DNA of 20,813 nucleotides from Nitrososphaera sp. UBA210. Lineage in GTDB: Archaea; Thermoproteota; Nitrososphaeria; Nitrososphaerales; Nitrososphaeraceae. The stretch's first letter is position 1; each line of letters opens with the position of its first letter. The stretch covers positions 1 through 20,813 of the forward strand of contig DADA01000034.1 in the NCBI GenBank assembly GCA_002494895.1, written 5' to 3'. Positions 6,019-13,152 of this stretch are shown here, in pieces. The position numbers and the translations under genes were made by a program. The notes below the pieces were generated by a model that was given only the letters and a program-made list of their open reading frames with translations, was not told where the DNA came from and made no database searches.

Positions 6019-8193
6019 ATGAATCAAAATATCCTGCCGCTAAAGGCGCTTGAAGCATATACCAGAGATGTCGGCAGAGGCACTGCAAGAATTGATTATG
6101 AGGCTATGGATTCTTTGGGGGCAACTACAGGCGACATTATCGAAATAAAAGGCAAACGAAGGACAGTTGCCAAGTGTTTACCACTTTACCCTTCAGACGA
6201 AGGAAAGAGCATTATCAGAATAGACGGCCTGATGAGAAATAACGCTGGCGTGGCCATAGGAGATACGGTAAATGCAAAAAAGGTTAAGGCAGTTCCAGCA
6301 GAGAAAGTCATAGTTGCTCCTCTAGAGGCAATACCGCCCATAGACGAGCGCTACCTTGCTGATGCACTTGAGAGCACCCCCCTTGTCAAGGGCGACAACG
6401 TTATGATACCATATTTTGGCGGAAGGATTACCTTTCAAATAGTTGGTGTAACCCCGCCTGCTGATGCTGTTCTTGTAACCAAAAAAACATCATTCACCAT
6501 AACTGAAAAAGATGCAGATTTGCGCGGGATGCCTCATGTGTCATACGAAGACATTGGCGGATTAAGAGATGAAATGCAAAAGGTCAGAGAAATGATAGAG
6601 CTTCCGCTGAGGCACCCAGAAATATTTGAAAAGCTTGGTATAGAGGCGCCAAAGGGCGTATTGCTCTTTGGGCCGCCGGGGACTGGCAAGACTCTCCTTG
6701 CAAAGGCAGTTGCAAGCGAGAGCAATGCTCACTTTATCAGTATCTCTGGCCCGGAGATCATGAGCAAGTTCTACGGAGAATCAGAGGCCCGGCTAAGGGA
6801 AATATTCAAAGAGGCAAGAGACAAGGCTCCGTCCATAATATTCATAGACGAAATCGACTCTATTGCCCCAAAGAGAGAAGAAGTGACAGGCGAGGTCGAA
6901 AGGAGGGTCGTGTCGCAGATGCTATCGTTGATGGATGGTCTTGAGGGAAGAGGCAAAGTCATCGTAATTGCAGCCACTAACAGGCAAAACGCCCTCGACC
7001 CGGCGCTGAGAAGGCCCGGCAGGTTTGACAGGGAAATCGAAATCAAAGTGCCAGACAAACATGGGCGCTTGGAGATTCTTCAGATTCATGCCCGCAATAT
7101 GCCGCTTGACGCTGACGTGGACCTACCTAGAATAGCAGGAATTACCCATGGTTTTGTTGGGGCTGATCTGGAATACCTCTGCAAAGAAGCTGCCATGAAG
7201 TGCCTTCGTAGATTGCTGCCTGAACTCAACATGGAAGAAGAAAAGTTGCCCCCAGAAACACTCGACAAGCTCATAATAACGCAGAATGATTTTGATCAGG
7301 CAATAAAGGACGTCATGCCCTCTACAATGCGGGAGGTCTTCCTTGAATCTCCAGACGTAAAATGGCAAGACATTGGGGGCCTTGAAAGTGTAAAACGTGA
7401 ATTGCAGGAGGCTGTAGAGTGGCCGCTCAAATACCCTGACCTCTATGCAAAGATAGGTCACACAGTTCCAAAAGGCATTTTATTGCACGGACCATCTGGA
7501 ACCGGCAAGACTTTGCTTGCAAAGGCAGTTGCAACAGAATCAGAGGCCAACTTTATCAGCGTAAAGGGGCCGGAACTGATTTCCAAGTGGGTAGGCGAAT
7601 CAGAGCGCGGTATCAGAGAGATATTTCGGAGAGCCAGGCAGGCTGCGCCCTGTGTGATATTCTTCGACGAAATTGACTCTATCGCTCCAACAAGGGGAAT
7701 TGGAACTGGCGGCGAACACGGAACTGAGAGGCTAGTTTCTCAGCTTCTAACAGAGCTTGATGGCATCAGCGAATTGCATGGGGTAGTGGTACTGGGCGCA
7801 ACTAACAGGTCCGACATGGTTGACCCCGCGCTTTTGAGGCCCGGCAGGTTCGATAGAATAATACTAGTTCTGAACCCCGATAGCCAGACAAGGGCCAAGA
7901 TACTGGAGATTCATGCTAAGGGCAAGCCCATTGGACAGGATGTAAACATTCAGAAAATAGCAGAACAAATGACAGAAGGGTTCAGCGGTGCAGACACTGC
8001 TGCAATAGTAAATACCGCAATAGCGAAAGTGCTGCATGAATATCTGGCAAAGTACCCGACGCCGGAAGAGGCAGCCAAACACGCTTCAGAAGCGCACATC
8101 ATGATGCGCCACTTTGAAGAAGCAATCAAAAAGATAAAGACACAGAGAGATACAAAGCCCAAGGAAGCAGTAGCACTATCACAATATATGTAA
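6019..8193 (+). CDS. cdc48: Cdc48/VCP (VAT-type) two-ring AAA+ ATPase
   Basis: A 724-residue hexameric unfoldase that pulls proteins apart for degradation. The N domain (about 1-180, double-psi barrel plus four-stranded barrel) is followed by D1, with Walker A GPPGTGKT (218-225), Walker B IIFIDEID (273-280) and arginine fingers in RRPGRFDR (331-338). D2 has Walker A GPSGTGKT (491-498; Ser replaces the usual second Pro), Walker B VIFFDEID (546-553) and RPGRFDR (607-613). The C-terminus ends SQYM, recalling the HbYX proteasome-docking signal but without the hydrophobic residue before Tyr. The ATG follows a purine-rich GGCGGGTGG. It starts 258 bp after NfeD on the same strand and probably has its own promoter. 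Thaumarchaeota often carry several paralogues; whether this is the housekeeping copy cannot be told here. Confidence 0.97.
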   Translation: MNQNILPLKALEAYTRDVGRGTARIDYEAMDSLGATTGDIIEIKGKRRTVAKCLPLYPSDEGKSIIRIDGLMRNNAGVAIGDTVNAKKVKAVPAEKVIVAPLEAIPPIDERYLADALESTPLVKGDNVMIPYFGGRITFQIVGVTPPADAVLVTKKTSFTITEKDADLRGMPHVSYEDIGGLRDEMQKVREMIELPLRHPEIFEKLGIEAPKGVLLFGPPGTGKTLLAKAVASESNAHFISISGPEIMSKFYGESEARLREIFKEARDKAPSIIFIDEIDSIAPKREEVTGEVERRVVSQMLSLMDGLEGRGKVIVIAATNRQNALDPALRRPGRFDREIEIKVPDKHGRLEILQIHARNMPLDADVDLPRIAGITHGFVGADLEYLCKEAAMKCLRRLLPELNMEEEKLPPETLDKLIITQNDFDQAIKDVMPSTMREVFLESPDVKWQDIGGLESVKRELQEAVEWPLKYPDLYAKIGHTVPKGILLHGPSGTGKTLLAKAVATESEANFISVKGPELISKWVGESERGIREIFRRARQAAPCVIFFDEIDSIAPTRGIGTGGEHGTERLVSQLLTELDGISELHGVVVLGATNRSDMVDPALLRPGRFDRIILVLNPDSQTRAKILEIHAKGKPIGQDVNIQKIAEQMTEGFSGADTAAIVNTAIAKVLHEYLAKYPTPEEAAKHASEAHIMMRHFEEAIKKIKTQRDTKPKEAVALSQYM

Positions 8194-8262
8194 AAAAATC
8201 TGTGACATTTCAAGCAGATGCCAATCAAAAGCTTCTGCCACCATTACATCGGCATATGTCGC

Positions 8263-8668
8263 CTTGCGATAGGAGTACCCGATGAAGGTATTGATACCTG
8301 AGACCGCGGGTGTCGTCCACATACTCTATGGCTCTTCATCGGGCCTTCAGACATCTTCGCCTGTTGATCAGTTCTGGAACCAGAACACACCGGGTGTGGA
8401 GGATAAGGCGGAGACAGGGGATGAGTTTGGTGGCGCGTCTTCTGCCGATTTCAATGGTGATGGCAAAACGGATCTAGCAATCGGGGTACCTTCCGAACGA
8501 ATTGGTACAACCATTTTCGGCGTTGTTCACGTGCTATATGGCTCTTCATCCGGTGTTCAAACCACATCGCCAGCTGATCAATTATGGCACATTGATTCGC
8601 CCGGCGTGAATGGCGCAGAGGGCACCTTTGGATATACTTTCTCGAACAAGTATCAAGGTCAAGGTTAG
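8263..8668 (+). pseudogene. Broken FG-GAP (integrin-alpha-type propeller) gene fragment
   Basis: Two FG-GAP blades are readable. The first starts LAIGVPDEGID at 8263 but hits TGA at 8299. Removing one base there joins it to the frame that continues TAGVVHILYGSSSG, exactly parallel to the second blade (DFNGDGKTDLAIGVPSERIG, then GVVHVLYGSSSG). The Ca-binding DFNGDGKTD loop is intact. The frame ends at 8668 in the middle of a third blade (GTFGYTFS, then unrelated residues). There is no signal peptide or start of a normal gene. It is thus the decayed core of a larger exported propeller protein. A downstream ATG at 8282 would allow a 128-residue product, but this is unlikely to fold. Confidence 0.8.
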
Positions 8669-8827
8669 CTACGCGGGGAGGTCATAAGAATAGTAAGTGT
8701 TTACATTGCTAGCCTTGGTGCCTCGCGACGGTTGACTGGGTGTACTGTTTACAATGTCGATAGTCTGTCTATCTCTCTTCTTGACGAGTGCGATATTTAG
8801 CTGGCTGAGAATGGCCTGAACCTTGAT
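8669..8827 (-). pseudogene. C-terminal remnant of an unidentified minus-strand gene
   Basis: On the minus strand a 52-codon frame without a start codon runs from just left of repeat copy 4 to TAG at 8669-8671 (IKVQAILSQLNIALVKKR near its beginning, NVNTYYSYDLPA at its end). A TAG directly precedes it. The residue pattern looks like real coding sequence, and the position is next to a repeat border, as with the remnant at 1993-2136. The family is not recognised. Confidence 0.4.
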
Positions 8828-8847
8828 CTAGGCAGTATGCACCTGAG

Positions 8848-8940
8848 CCGCGATCCCGAGCTTGGGAAGCTCGTACCTTGACCAGGCTGGGCTAACTTCG
8901 CACTGCAGCAATTTTAGGAGATGAAGATAAAAGCGTTTAC
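8848..8940 (-). repeat. tRNA-Gly 5'-fragment repeat, copy 4
   Basis: The tRNA 5' end is at 8901. D and anticodon arms are unchanged, and homology ends within the T-stem 5' strand (GCGG). The promoter part (atgaagataaaagcgtttac on the plus strand) is complete up to the common right border. Confidence 0.88.
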
Positions 8941-9193
8941 CAGGGCAATCCAAAGATATTCCAGCAATGATCTTGAACTGACGGGCAGGTCCGAGCCTGC
9001 ATCGGATTAAATCTTGAACGGGGCCTGAATTTCGGTTATGGCACTTGCGATTATTGCCTCTGGATACCGGGGTGGGCGACTACTTCCTAGGCGAGGGGAT
9101 GGGGAAGAGGTGCTCGCGAACGCAGTACATGATCCTGGCAGCTCAAAGCGACACTGCAAATGCACCACAACGCTTTTATGTTAGCGCAGCTCA
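8941..9193. other. Gap upstream of the Fic gene
   Basis: No gene with a credible start is seen. An open stretch at about 9019-9218 on the plus strand (with LLPLDTGVGDYFLGEGMGKR) may be another decayed remnant, but the evidence is weak. The operator-like inverted repeat follows at 9194. Confidence 0.35.
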
Positions 9194-9223
9194 AATTATA
9201 CTAAAATGCCTTTTAGTATAATT
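9194..9223. promoter_or_regulatory. Perfect 13-bp inverted repeat overlapping the Fic promoter
   Basis: AATTATACTAAAA (9194-9206) and TTTTAGTATAATT (9211-9223) are perfect complements separated by TGCC. The arms contain TATA-like sequence, and a third imperfect half (TTTTTAGTTATA, 9230-9241) follows. It lies 45-74 bp upstream of the Fic start, where a dimeric repressor would block TBP. The C-terminal winged helix of the Fic protein itself is the obvious candidate binder; that is inference. Confidence 0.6.
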
Positions 9224-9267
9224 ACAAGATTTTTAGTTATACCAACCTATACGAACCATCGGAGCAG

Positions 9268-10491
9268 TTGTTAGGTGACAAAGGGCTGGAGCAATCTGCA
9301 TTTTCGAAGCCTTTTGGCAAGACGATAAAAAACAAGGCAGGACATCTCTCATTTATTCCAAACGAGTTGCCCCCCAAGATTATCTATGATGAAAGTATGG
9401 CCGCGCTAATCTCGGAAGCCAGCCTGCAGCTTGGTAATTTGTCTGGCATGGGTAAACTAGTACCTAATCCACGTCTTTTCATAAGACCGTACCTGAGACG
9501 CGAAGCGGTGTCAAGTTCAAAAATTGAAGGAACGCAAGCATCGATTCTTGATGTTTTTCGCTTTGAAGCTGGGGGCATGGCTGGAGGAAAAGAGGCTAGG
9601 GAAAAGAGGGTAGCAGAAGTTGTCAATTACGTAGATGCATTGGATGAATGTTTGCGTGATGTAAAGAAGGGTGCGCAGATAAATCTGCAAATGATCAAAA
9701 AGGCGCATAAAATATTAATGCAGGATGTAAGAGGGCAGGAATTACAGCCCGGAGAATTTAGAAAGGCACAGAACTGGATAGGCGTAGAAGGCACGAAAAT
9801 TGAGGATGCAACGTATGTGCCTCCACCACCAGAACACCTCAGCGAACTGTTAGTTGGACTTGAAAAGTTTATTCAGAATCCACCGGGGCGCATATCAGTA
9901 CTAGTTCAGTGTGCAATGCTTCATTACCTCTTTGAAGCGATACACCCTTTCAATGATGGTAATGGGAGAATTGGGCGTTTATTGATTCCAGTGTTGCTTG
10001 CGCAAAGAGGATTACTTGACCAGCCATTATTGTATCTTAGCGCTTACATAGAACGTAACAAGACGGAATACTATTCGCTACTGCTCAACGTTAGTCAGAA
10101 AAGCATGTGGTTAGAGTGGATAAAGTTTTTCTTGCATGGTGTAATACAACAGGCAAGTGCTGCGGTACATAACATACAACAACTCATGATGCTAAAGGGT
10201 GCTTATGATCAAAAACTGATGTCTAAAAAAGCGTCCGGTAGTGTAACTAGGCTTGTAGATTACCTTTTTTCGAATCCTATCATTACTATACCGAGCGCTG
10301 CAGCGCATCTCCAGATAAGTTACCCGCCGGCCAAGAATGCGGTAGAATACTTGAAGGAGATAGGCATCTTGGTAGAACAAGGAGAGAAAGCAAGAGGAAG
10401 AATGTTTGTAGGACATGAAATAATGGCAATCTTGAGCGACTCTGGTCGTGTCGCTCGTCAAATGCCCATAACTAGCTATCCAACAAAGTAA
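9268..10491 (+). CDS. Fic-domain protein AMPylator with N-terminal inhibitory helix and C-terminal winged helix
   Basis: A 407-residue protein with the three-part layout of self-inhibited class II Fic proteins such as Shewanella SoFic. The Fic_N region carries the inhibitory motif S83-x3-E87-G88 (SSSKIEGT). The Fic core has the catalytic loop H226-PFNDGNGRIGR. A C-terminal winged helix (about 325-395) includes RLVDYLFSNPIITIPSAAAH. It should transfer AMP (or another nucleotide) from ATP to a hydroxyl of a target protein or itself, and is held off by Glu87. No ATG fits the N-terminus; TTG at 9268 is the best start, preceded by GGAG, though the spacing is short. The promoter carries a perfect inverted repeat, suggesting autoregulation. 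It is monocistronic and ends 20 bp before repeat copy 5. The family is bacterial-rich, so transfer is likely. Confidence 0.92.
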   Translation: MLGDKGLEQSAFSKPFGKTIKNKAGHLSFIPNELPPKIIYDESMAALISEASLQLGNLSGMGKLVPNPRLFIRPYLRREAVSSSKIEGTQASILDVFRFEAGGMAGGKEAREKRVAEVVNYVDALDECLRDVKKGAQINLQMIKKAHKILMQDVRGQELQPGEFRKAQNWIGVEGTKIEDATYVPPPPEHLSELLVGLEKFIQNPPGRISVLVQCAMLHYLFEAIHPFNDGNGRIGRLLIPVLLAQRGLLDQPLLYLSAYIERNKTEYYSLLLNVSQKSMWLEWIKFFLHGVIQQASAAVHNIQQLMMLKGAYDQKLMSKKASGSVTRLVDYLFSNPIITIPSAAAHLQISYPPAKNAVEYLKEIGILVEQGEKARGRMFVGHEIMAILSDSGRVARQMPITSYPTK

Positions 10492-10511
10492 GCTAGCTGC
10501 CGAGCATTTGA

Positions 10512-10557
10512 CCGCGATCCCGAGCTTGGTAAGCTCGTACCTTGACCAGGCAGGGCC
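10512..10557 (-). repeat. tRNA-Gly 5'-fragment repeat, copy 5 (truncated)
   Basis: Only the D-loop-to-T-stem portion remains. The 5' acceptor strand and promoter are gone. The anticodon loop reads TTACCAA instead of TTCCCAA, so the anticodon would be ACC. The stem CGAGC/GCTCG is intact. Confidence 0.8.
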
Positions 10558-10609
10558 GCTATCCATAATCAGCAGCATCCTTTTACGTAACTCTGAACGA
10601 ACACTGTAA

Positions 10610-10900
10610 GTGGCGAAATTTACAGAGCATGCCAAACTCAAGATGCGGGAAAGGAATATCAAGCCATCAGACGCTCTTTTGGCGGTAGAGACACCTTCAA
10701 TGGTGCTCTATGATACCATTACTGGCTGCAATATTGCTTTGGCACCCTGGAGAAGCAGCCCTGGAAAACAGCTTCTTGTATCTTATGTTTTGACTGACGA
10801 TGAGGTAAAGATAATAACGCTCTTCGTATTATCAAAGCCACAGAGATTGATGGCAAAGAGGGAGAAGTCGGGAAGATGGCTAAGAATAAAGCAAAATTAA
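10610..10900 (+). CDS. DUF4258 protein (RelE-like toxin fold)
   Basis: A 96-residue protein starting at GTG 10610. The N-terminal FTEHAKLKMRERNIKPSDAL matches the DUF4258 pattern (conserved His followed by RM.ER.I). Strands and a Lys/Arg-rich end follow (MAKREKSGRWLRIK). DUF4258 is related to the RelE/ParE-type small RNase folds and is often found next to DUF2283 proteins in archaea and cyanobacteria. The next gene overlaps it by 25 bp, so the two are co-translated. Toxin activity is an inference from fold and pairing; I cannot identify catalytic residues with confidence. Confidence 0.75.
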   Translation: MAKFTEHAKLKMRERNIKPSDALLAVETPSMVLYDTITGCNIALAPWRSSPGKQLLVSYVLTDDEVKIITLFVLSKPQRLMAKREKSGRWLRIKQN

Positions 10901-11106
10901 GATACGACAAGGATTCAGATGTCGTATACATCAAGATTAGGGAGGGCCCGGTCGAAGATACCGAAGACGTGGCCGAAGATGTGTTTGTTGAACGCGACAA
11001 GGACGGCAATATAGCGGGTATAGAGATCTGGAGGGCAAGACAATTGCTGCTAAATCCTCTCGCAAAGCATATTTCCAAACAGGTAAAACTTGCTAAAGCC
11101 AGTTGA
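10876..11106 (+). CDS. DUF2283 protein, partner of the DUF4258 gene
   Basis: A 76-residue protein with the DUF2283 signature: LRYDKDSDVVYIKIREG at the N-terminus, then VAEDVFVERDKDGNIAGIEI. It is a small acidic beta-rich domain. The overlap with the upstream basic DUF4258 protein, and the acid/base contrast, fit an antitoxin-like or binding-partner role. That role is inferred rather than established. The ATG at 10876 follows GGGAAG. Confidence 0.82.
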   Translation: MAKNKAKLRYDKDSDVVYIKIREGPVEDTEDVAEDVFVERDKDGNIAGIEIWRARQLLLNPLAKHISKQVKLAKAS

Positions 11107-11136
11107 TTATGCAATCTAAATATACGGTGATATTTG

Positions 11137-11661
11137 ATGGTTCCCGGAAGGTCAAGGACTGACTTTCCGACGGCAGTAGAGCAAATATTGGAGATACTGG
11201 AAAGTGGTGAGTCATACACGCTAAACAGGCTGACACAGGAAAGCGGTCTGAATTTCAGAACCGTGAAAAAAGCAGTGGAATTTCTTCAGAGAAATCAGAA
11301 ACTGCTTCAGGAAAGGATCCTCGAAGTATCCACGGCTGACAGGCTGACTATTATAAGAACAAGAGAAAGAGTCGGTGGCCTGGCGTTGTACCCAGAAAAG
11401 ATCCAGCATTTGATAATAAAAACCGCATACTATCCGACTGTTTCCCGGGAAGAAGAAATACTGGCCTACCTGTTTATTGCAAACGCGTCAGATGCTAGCA
11501 GGGCGGTTGACATTCCGAAGGACAGCAAATTAAGCGGGTTACTGGGAGCTGAACACGTGGCAAGGCCGCCCAGTGGAAGGTACTATTTGACTTCTGACGG
11601 TCAGACTATTGCCCGGGGAGCATTGAGGCTTTACCCTGAGTTAAAAGACGCAAGTGGCTAG
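11137..11661 (+). CDS. Winged-helix DNA-binding protein, probable regulator
   Basis: A protein of 174 residues from the ATG at 11137; a TTG one codon earlier is also possible. The N-terminal part has a winged-helix pattern, with YTLNRLTQESGLNFRTVKKA as helix-turn-helix at about 27-46 and a following helix EFLQRNQKLL. The C-terminal half (about 100-174) is a second small domain ending in a predicted beta hairpin (SGRYYLTSDGQTIARGALRL), compatible with another winged helix. It lies 30 bp after the DUF2283 gene on the same strand, so it probably belongs to the same operon and may regulate it. There is no exact family name. Confidence 0.65.
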   Translation: MVPGRSRTDFPTAVEQILEILESGESYTLNRLTQESGLNFRTVKKAVEFLQRNQKLLQERILEVSTADRLTIIRTRERVGGLALYPEKIQHLIIKTAYYPTVSREEEILAYLFIANASDASRAVDIPKDSKLSGLLGAEHVARPPSGRYYLTSDGQTIARGALRLYPELKDASG

Positions 11662-11680
11662 CCGCACCCGGGTGTCACGT

Positions 11681-11775
11681 ATTCGACCCGCGATCCCGAG
11701 CTTGGGAAGCTGGCTAGGCTGGGCTAACTTCGCACTGCTGAAAATTCTGGATGATGAAAATAAAAAGCGTTTACC
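11681..11775 (-). repeat. tRNA-Gly 5'-fragment repeat, copy 6 (internal deletion)
   Basis: The tRNA 5' end is at 11733. About 12 bp between anticodon stem and D loop are deleted, destroying the fold. The T-loop side is kept further than in most copies (ATTCGACCCGCG on the plus strand). The promoter part is present with an added codon-length duplication (gatgatgaaaataaaaagcg). Confidence 0.82.
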
Positions 11776-11880
11776 ATGAATCCGCAATCCTGTGAGATCA
11801 AGACGTGTGAATGTGAACCCCATGATCCGGAGCTGTGGCCGTTCTGAATCAACAAAGATATTCTTAAGGATTGATCGCTC

Positions 11881-12207
11881 TTATCTAGACGGCCGGCTCG
11901 ATCTAGCTTTCATTGCGCGATTGTGGGAGCGAATTCTAGGCTTTGATTTCGCCATAGTTTCGAGCAAAAGAGGAGGCGACTCAACGATTAGTTCCCTAGC
12001 CTGCATCCTTGCTCTGGCCCTAAGCTTTGCCTTGTACTTAAGGTTCCTCGGCTTTGTCCTGAGTCTATAGCCGCAGCATGGGCACCAGAGACCGTCCCAC
12101 TTGATAAATATCTCACATATCTGGCATCTCTTCTGACCGCTGGCGTAGCGGCCGGCGCCAACTGGCTTTTGGGCCTTATGGCGCGTACATATTCCTTTAC
12201 ATGTCAT
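11881..12207 (-). CDS. Small zinc-ribbon protein of thaumarchaeal type
   Basis: A 108-residue basic protein. Cysteines at 3 and 7, 28 and 31 (RCQICEIFIKWDGLWC), and 42, 44 and 45 (CPCC) make a compact zinc-binding region, followed by GYRLRTKPRNLKYK and a long Arg/Lys-rich tail. From memory, short proteins with this RCQIC...WCPCCGYRLRTKPRN core are widespread in Nitrososphaeria, often in several copies; I cannot confirm by search. Nucleic-acid binding is a reasonable guess. The ATG at 12207 is favoured because it captures the N-terminal Cys pair. It is the only convincing gene in the segment between repeat copies 6 and 7. Confidence 0.75.
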   Translation of the reverse strand: MTCKGICTRHKAQKPVGAGRYASGQKRCQICEIFIKWDGLWCPCCGYRLRTKPRNLKYKAKLRARARMQARELIVESPPLLLETMAKSKPRIRSHNRAMKARSSRPSR

Positions 12208-12383
12208 TCATTTATCACCATGTTTTTCTTTCCACAGGCTTTACGGATGAACATCGTCTCCAGCAACGTCGTCGTTCTCAACATTTTCACGCCTTCTGGA
12301 CTATCTACACCATTCCAGTACAAAAGTGCTGGTTCCACAGATGTTCGGGGCGGAATTCAGTATGAAACCAAAGTGCTGCGTTT

Positions 12384-12401
12384 TTGAACCCTTGATCCCG
12401 A
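12384..12401 (-). repeat. tRNA-Gly fragment repeat, copy 7 (short, decayed)
   Basis: The plus strand shows TTGAACCCTTGATCCCGA, which differs from the T-loop/T-stem/variable-loop part of copy 2 at two of 18 positions. The rest of the tRNA is gone. At this length chance similarity is possible, but its position between two gene blocks fits the series. Confidence 0.4.
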
Positions 12402-12462
12402 AAATGAGTGTTTTATTGGTTTTTGTGGTCCCGACCCAATGGGTCATAGGCCAGTCTAGGCG

Positions 12463-12942
12463 CTACAGCTGATCGATTATCTGAACTGGGATCGATGTCT
12501 TTGTTCCCACTACTTCCACAATCTCTGTCCATACTACTTCCCTAACGCCGTCCATGGCCTTCAATAGCTCCATCATCCTCAGAATCTCTCCGTTGTCTTT
12601 TAGAATAGTCTCTACTCTCAGGTCTATGGTATGCTGTCCTATGCTCTTGCCCACGAAAATAACCTCTTCGCGTTTCAGCAGTGTTTTTCCGATTAGCGAA
12701 GTTTTGCCGCTTTCCGTTGCAATAAGGAAATCCACCTTATGCCAGCCAAATTTTGACAGGTCGAGGGTGTATGATAATTTCAGAAATTCCTTTTCTAGCC
12801 TTTTGCGCCTGCGTTGAATGGTAGTTGCAGGAAGACCAAGTCTCCTTGCCAGCGATTTCGAGGAGAGTTTGCCGTCTGGAACAAGTAGCGCCTTCAACAG
12901 TTTTCTATCCACGTCTGACAGATAGGTCGCCTTTGCGCTCAT
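12463..12942 (-). CDS. Lrp/AsnC-like transcription regulator
   Basis: A 159-residue protein. Residues about 9-55 are an AsnC-type helix-turn-helix (DVDRKLLKALLVPDGKLSSK, then SLARRLGLPATTIQRRRKRLEKE). Residues about 60-150 resemble the ligand-binding/dimerisation alpha-beta domain, though the glycine-rich ligand loop typical of classical Lrp is not obvious, so the effector is unknown. The ATG at 12942 is preceded by two GGTGCA half-sites 11 bp apart (12959-12975) around a TATA-like CTTTATTG, suggesting autoregulation. It is divergent from the response-regulator gene. Thaumarchaea encode many such regulators. Confidence 0.85.
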   Translation of the reverse strand: MSAKATYLSDVDRKLLKALLVPDGKLSSKSLARRLGLPATTIQRRRKRLEKEFLKLSYTLDLSKFGWHKVDFLIATESGKTSLIGKTLLKREEVIFVGKSIGQHTIDLRVETILKDNGEILRMMELLKAMDGVREVVWTEIVEVVGTKTSIPVQIIDQL

Positions 12943-12958
12943 TGAAGCATCACTATAT

Positions 12959-12975
12959 GGTGCAATAAAGGTGCA
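12959..12975. promoter_or_regulatory. Paired half-sites in the Lrp-like gene promoter
   Basis: GGTGCA occurs at 12959-12964 and 12970-12975, one helical turn apart in direct orientation. The second extends to the palindrome GTGCAC. The intervening AT run (minus-strand CTTTATTG) lies about 20-28 nt upstream of the ATG at 12942, so a bound regulator would cover the TATA box. Confidence 0.35.
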
Positions 12976-13152
12976 CAGATGTGAGTATTAAAGTTAAGGC
13001 TCCAGAACCGACGATGCGTTTCAGTCCAAAATTACCGCAGCGATGATTAGAAAAACCATAATGGATATCGTAATGTTTCAAAAGTCCGTGCTAGACCCTA
13101 CAAATAGCAAAGGCACATAAGCAGCGAGACTTGTTGCATTGTCGATGATTGG

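Noticed and set aside
12204..12338. A 44-codon minus-strand frame (VEPALLYWNGVDSPEGVKML start) overlapping the zinc-ribbon start by ATGA
   Set aside because: The overlap suggests coupling, but the GTG start, short length and lack of any known family make it too weak to list; a gene remnant is equally likely.
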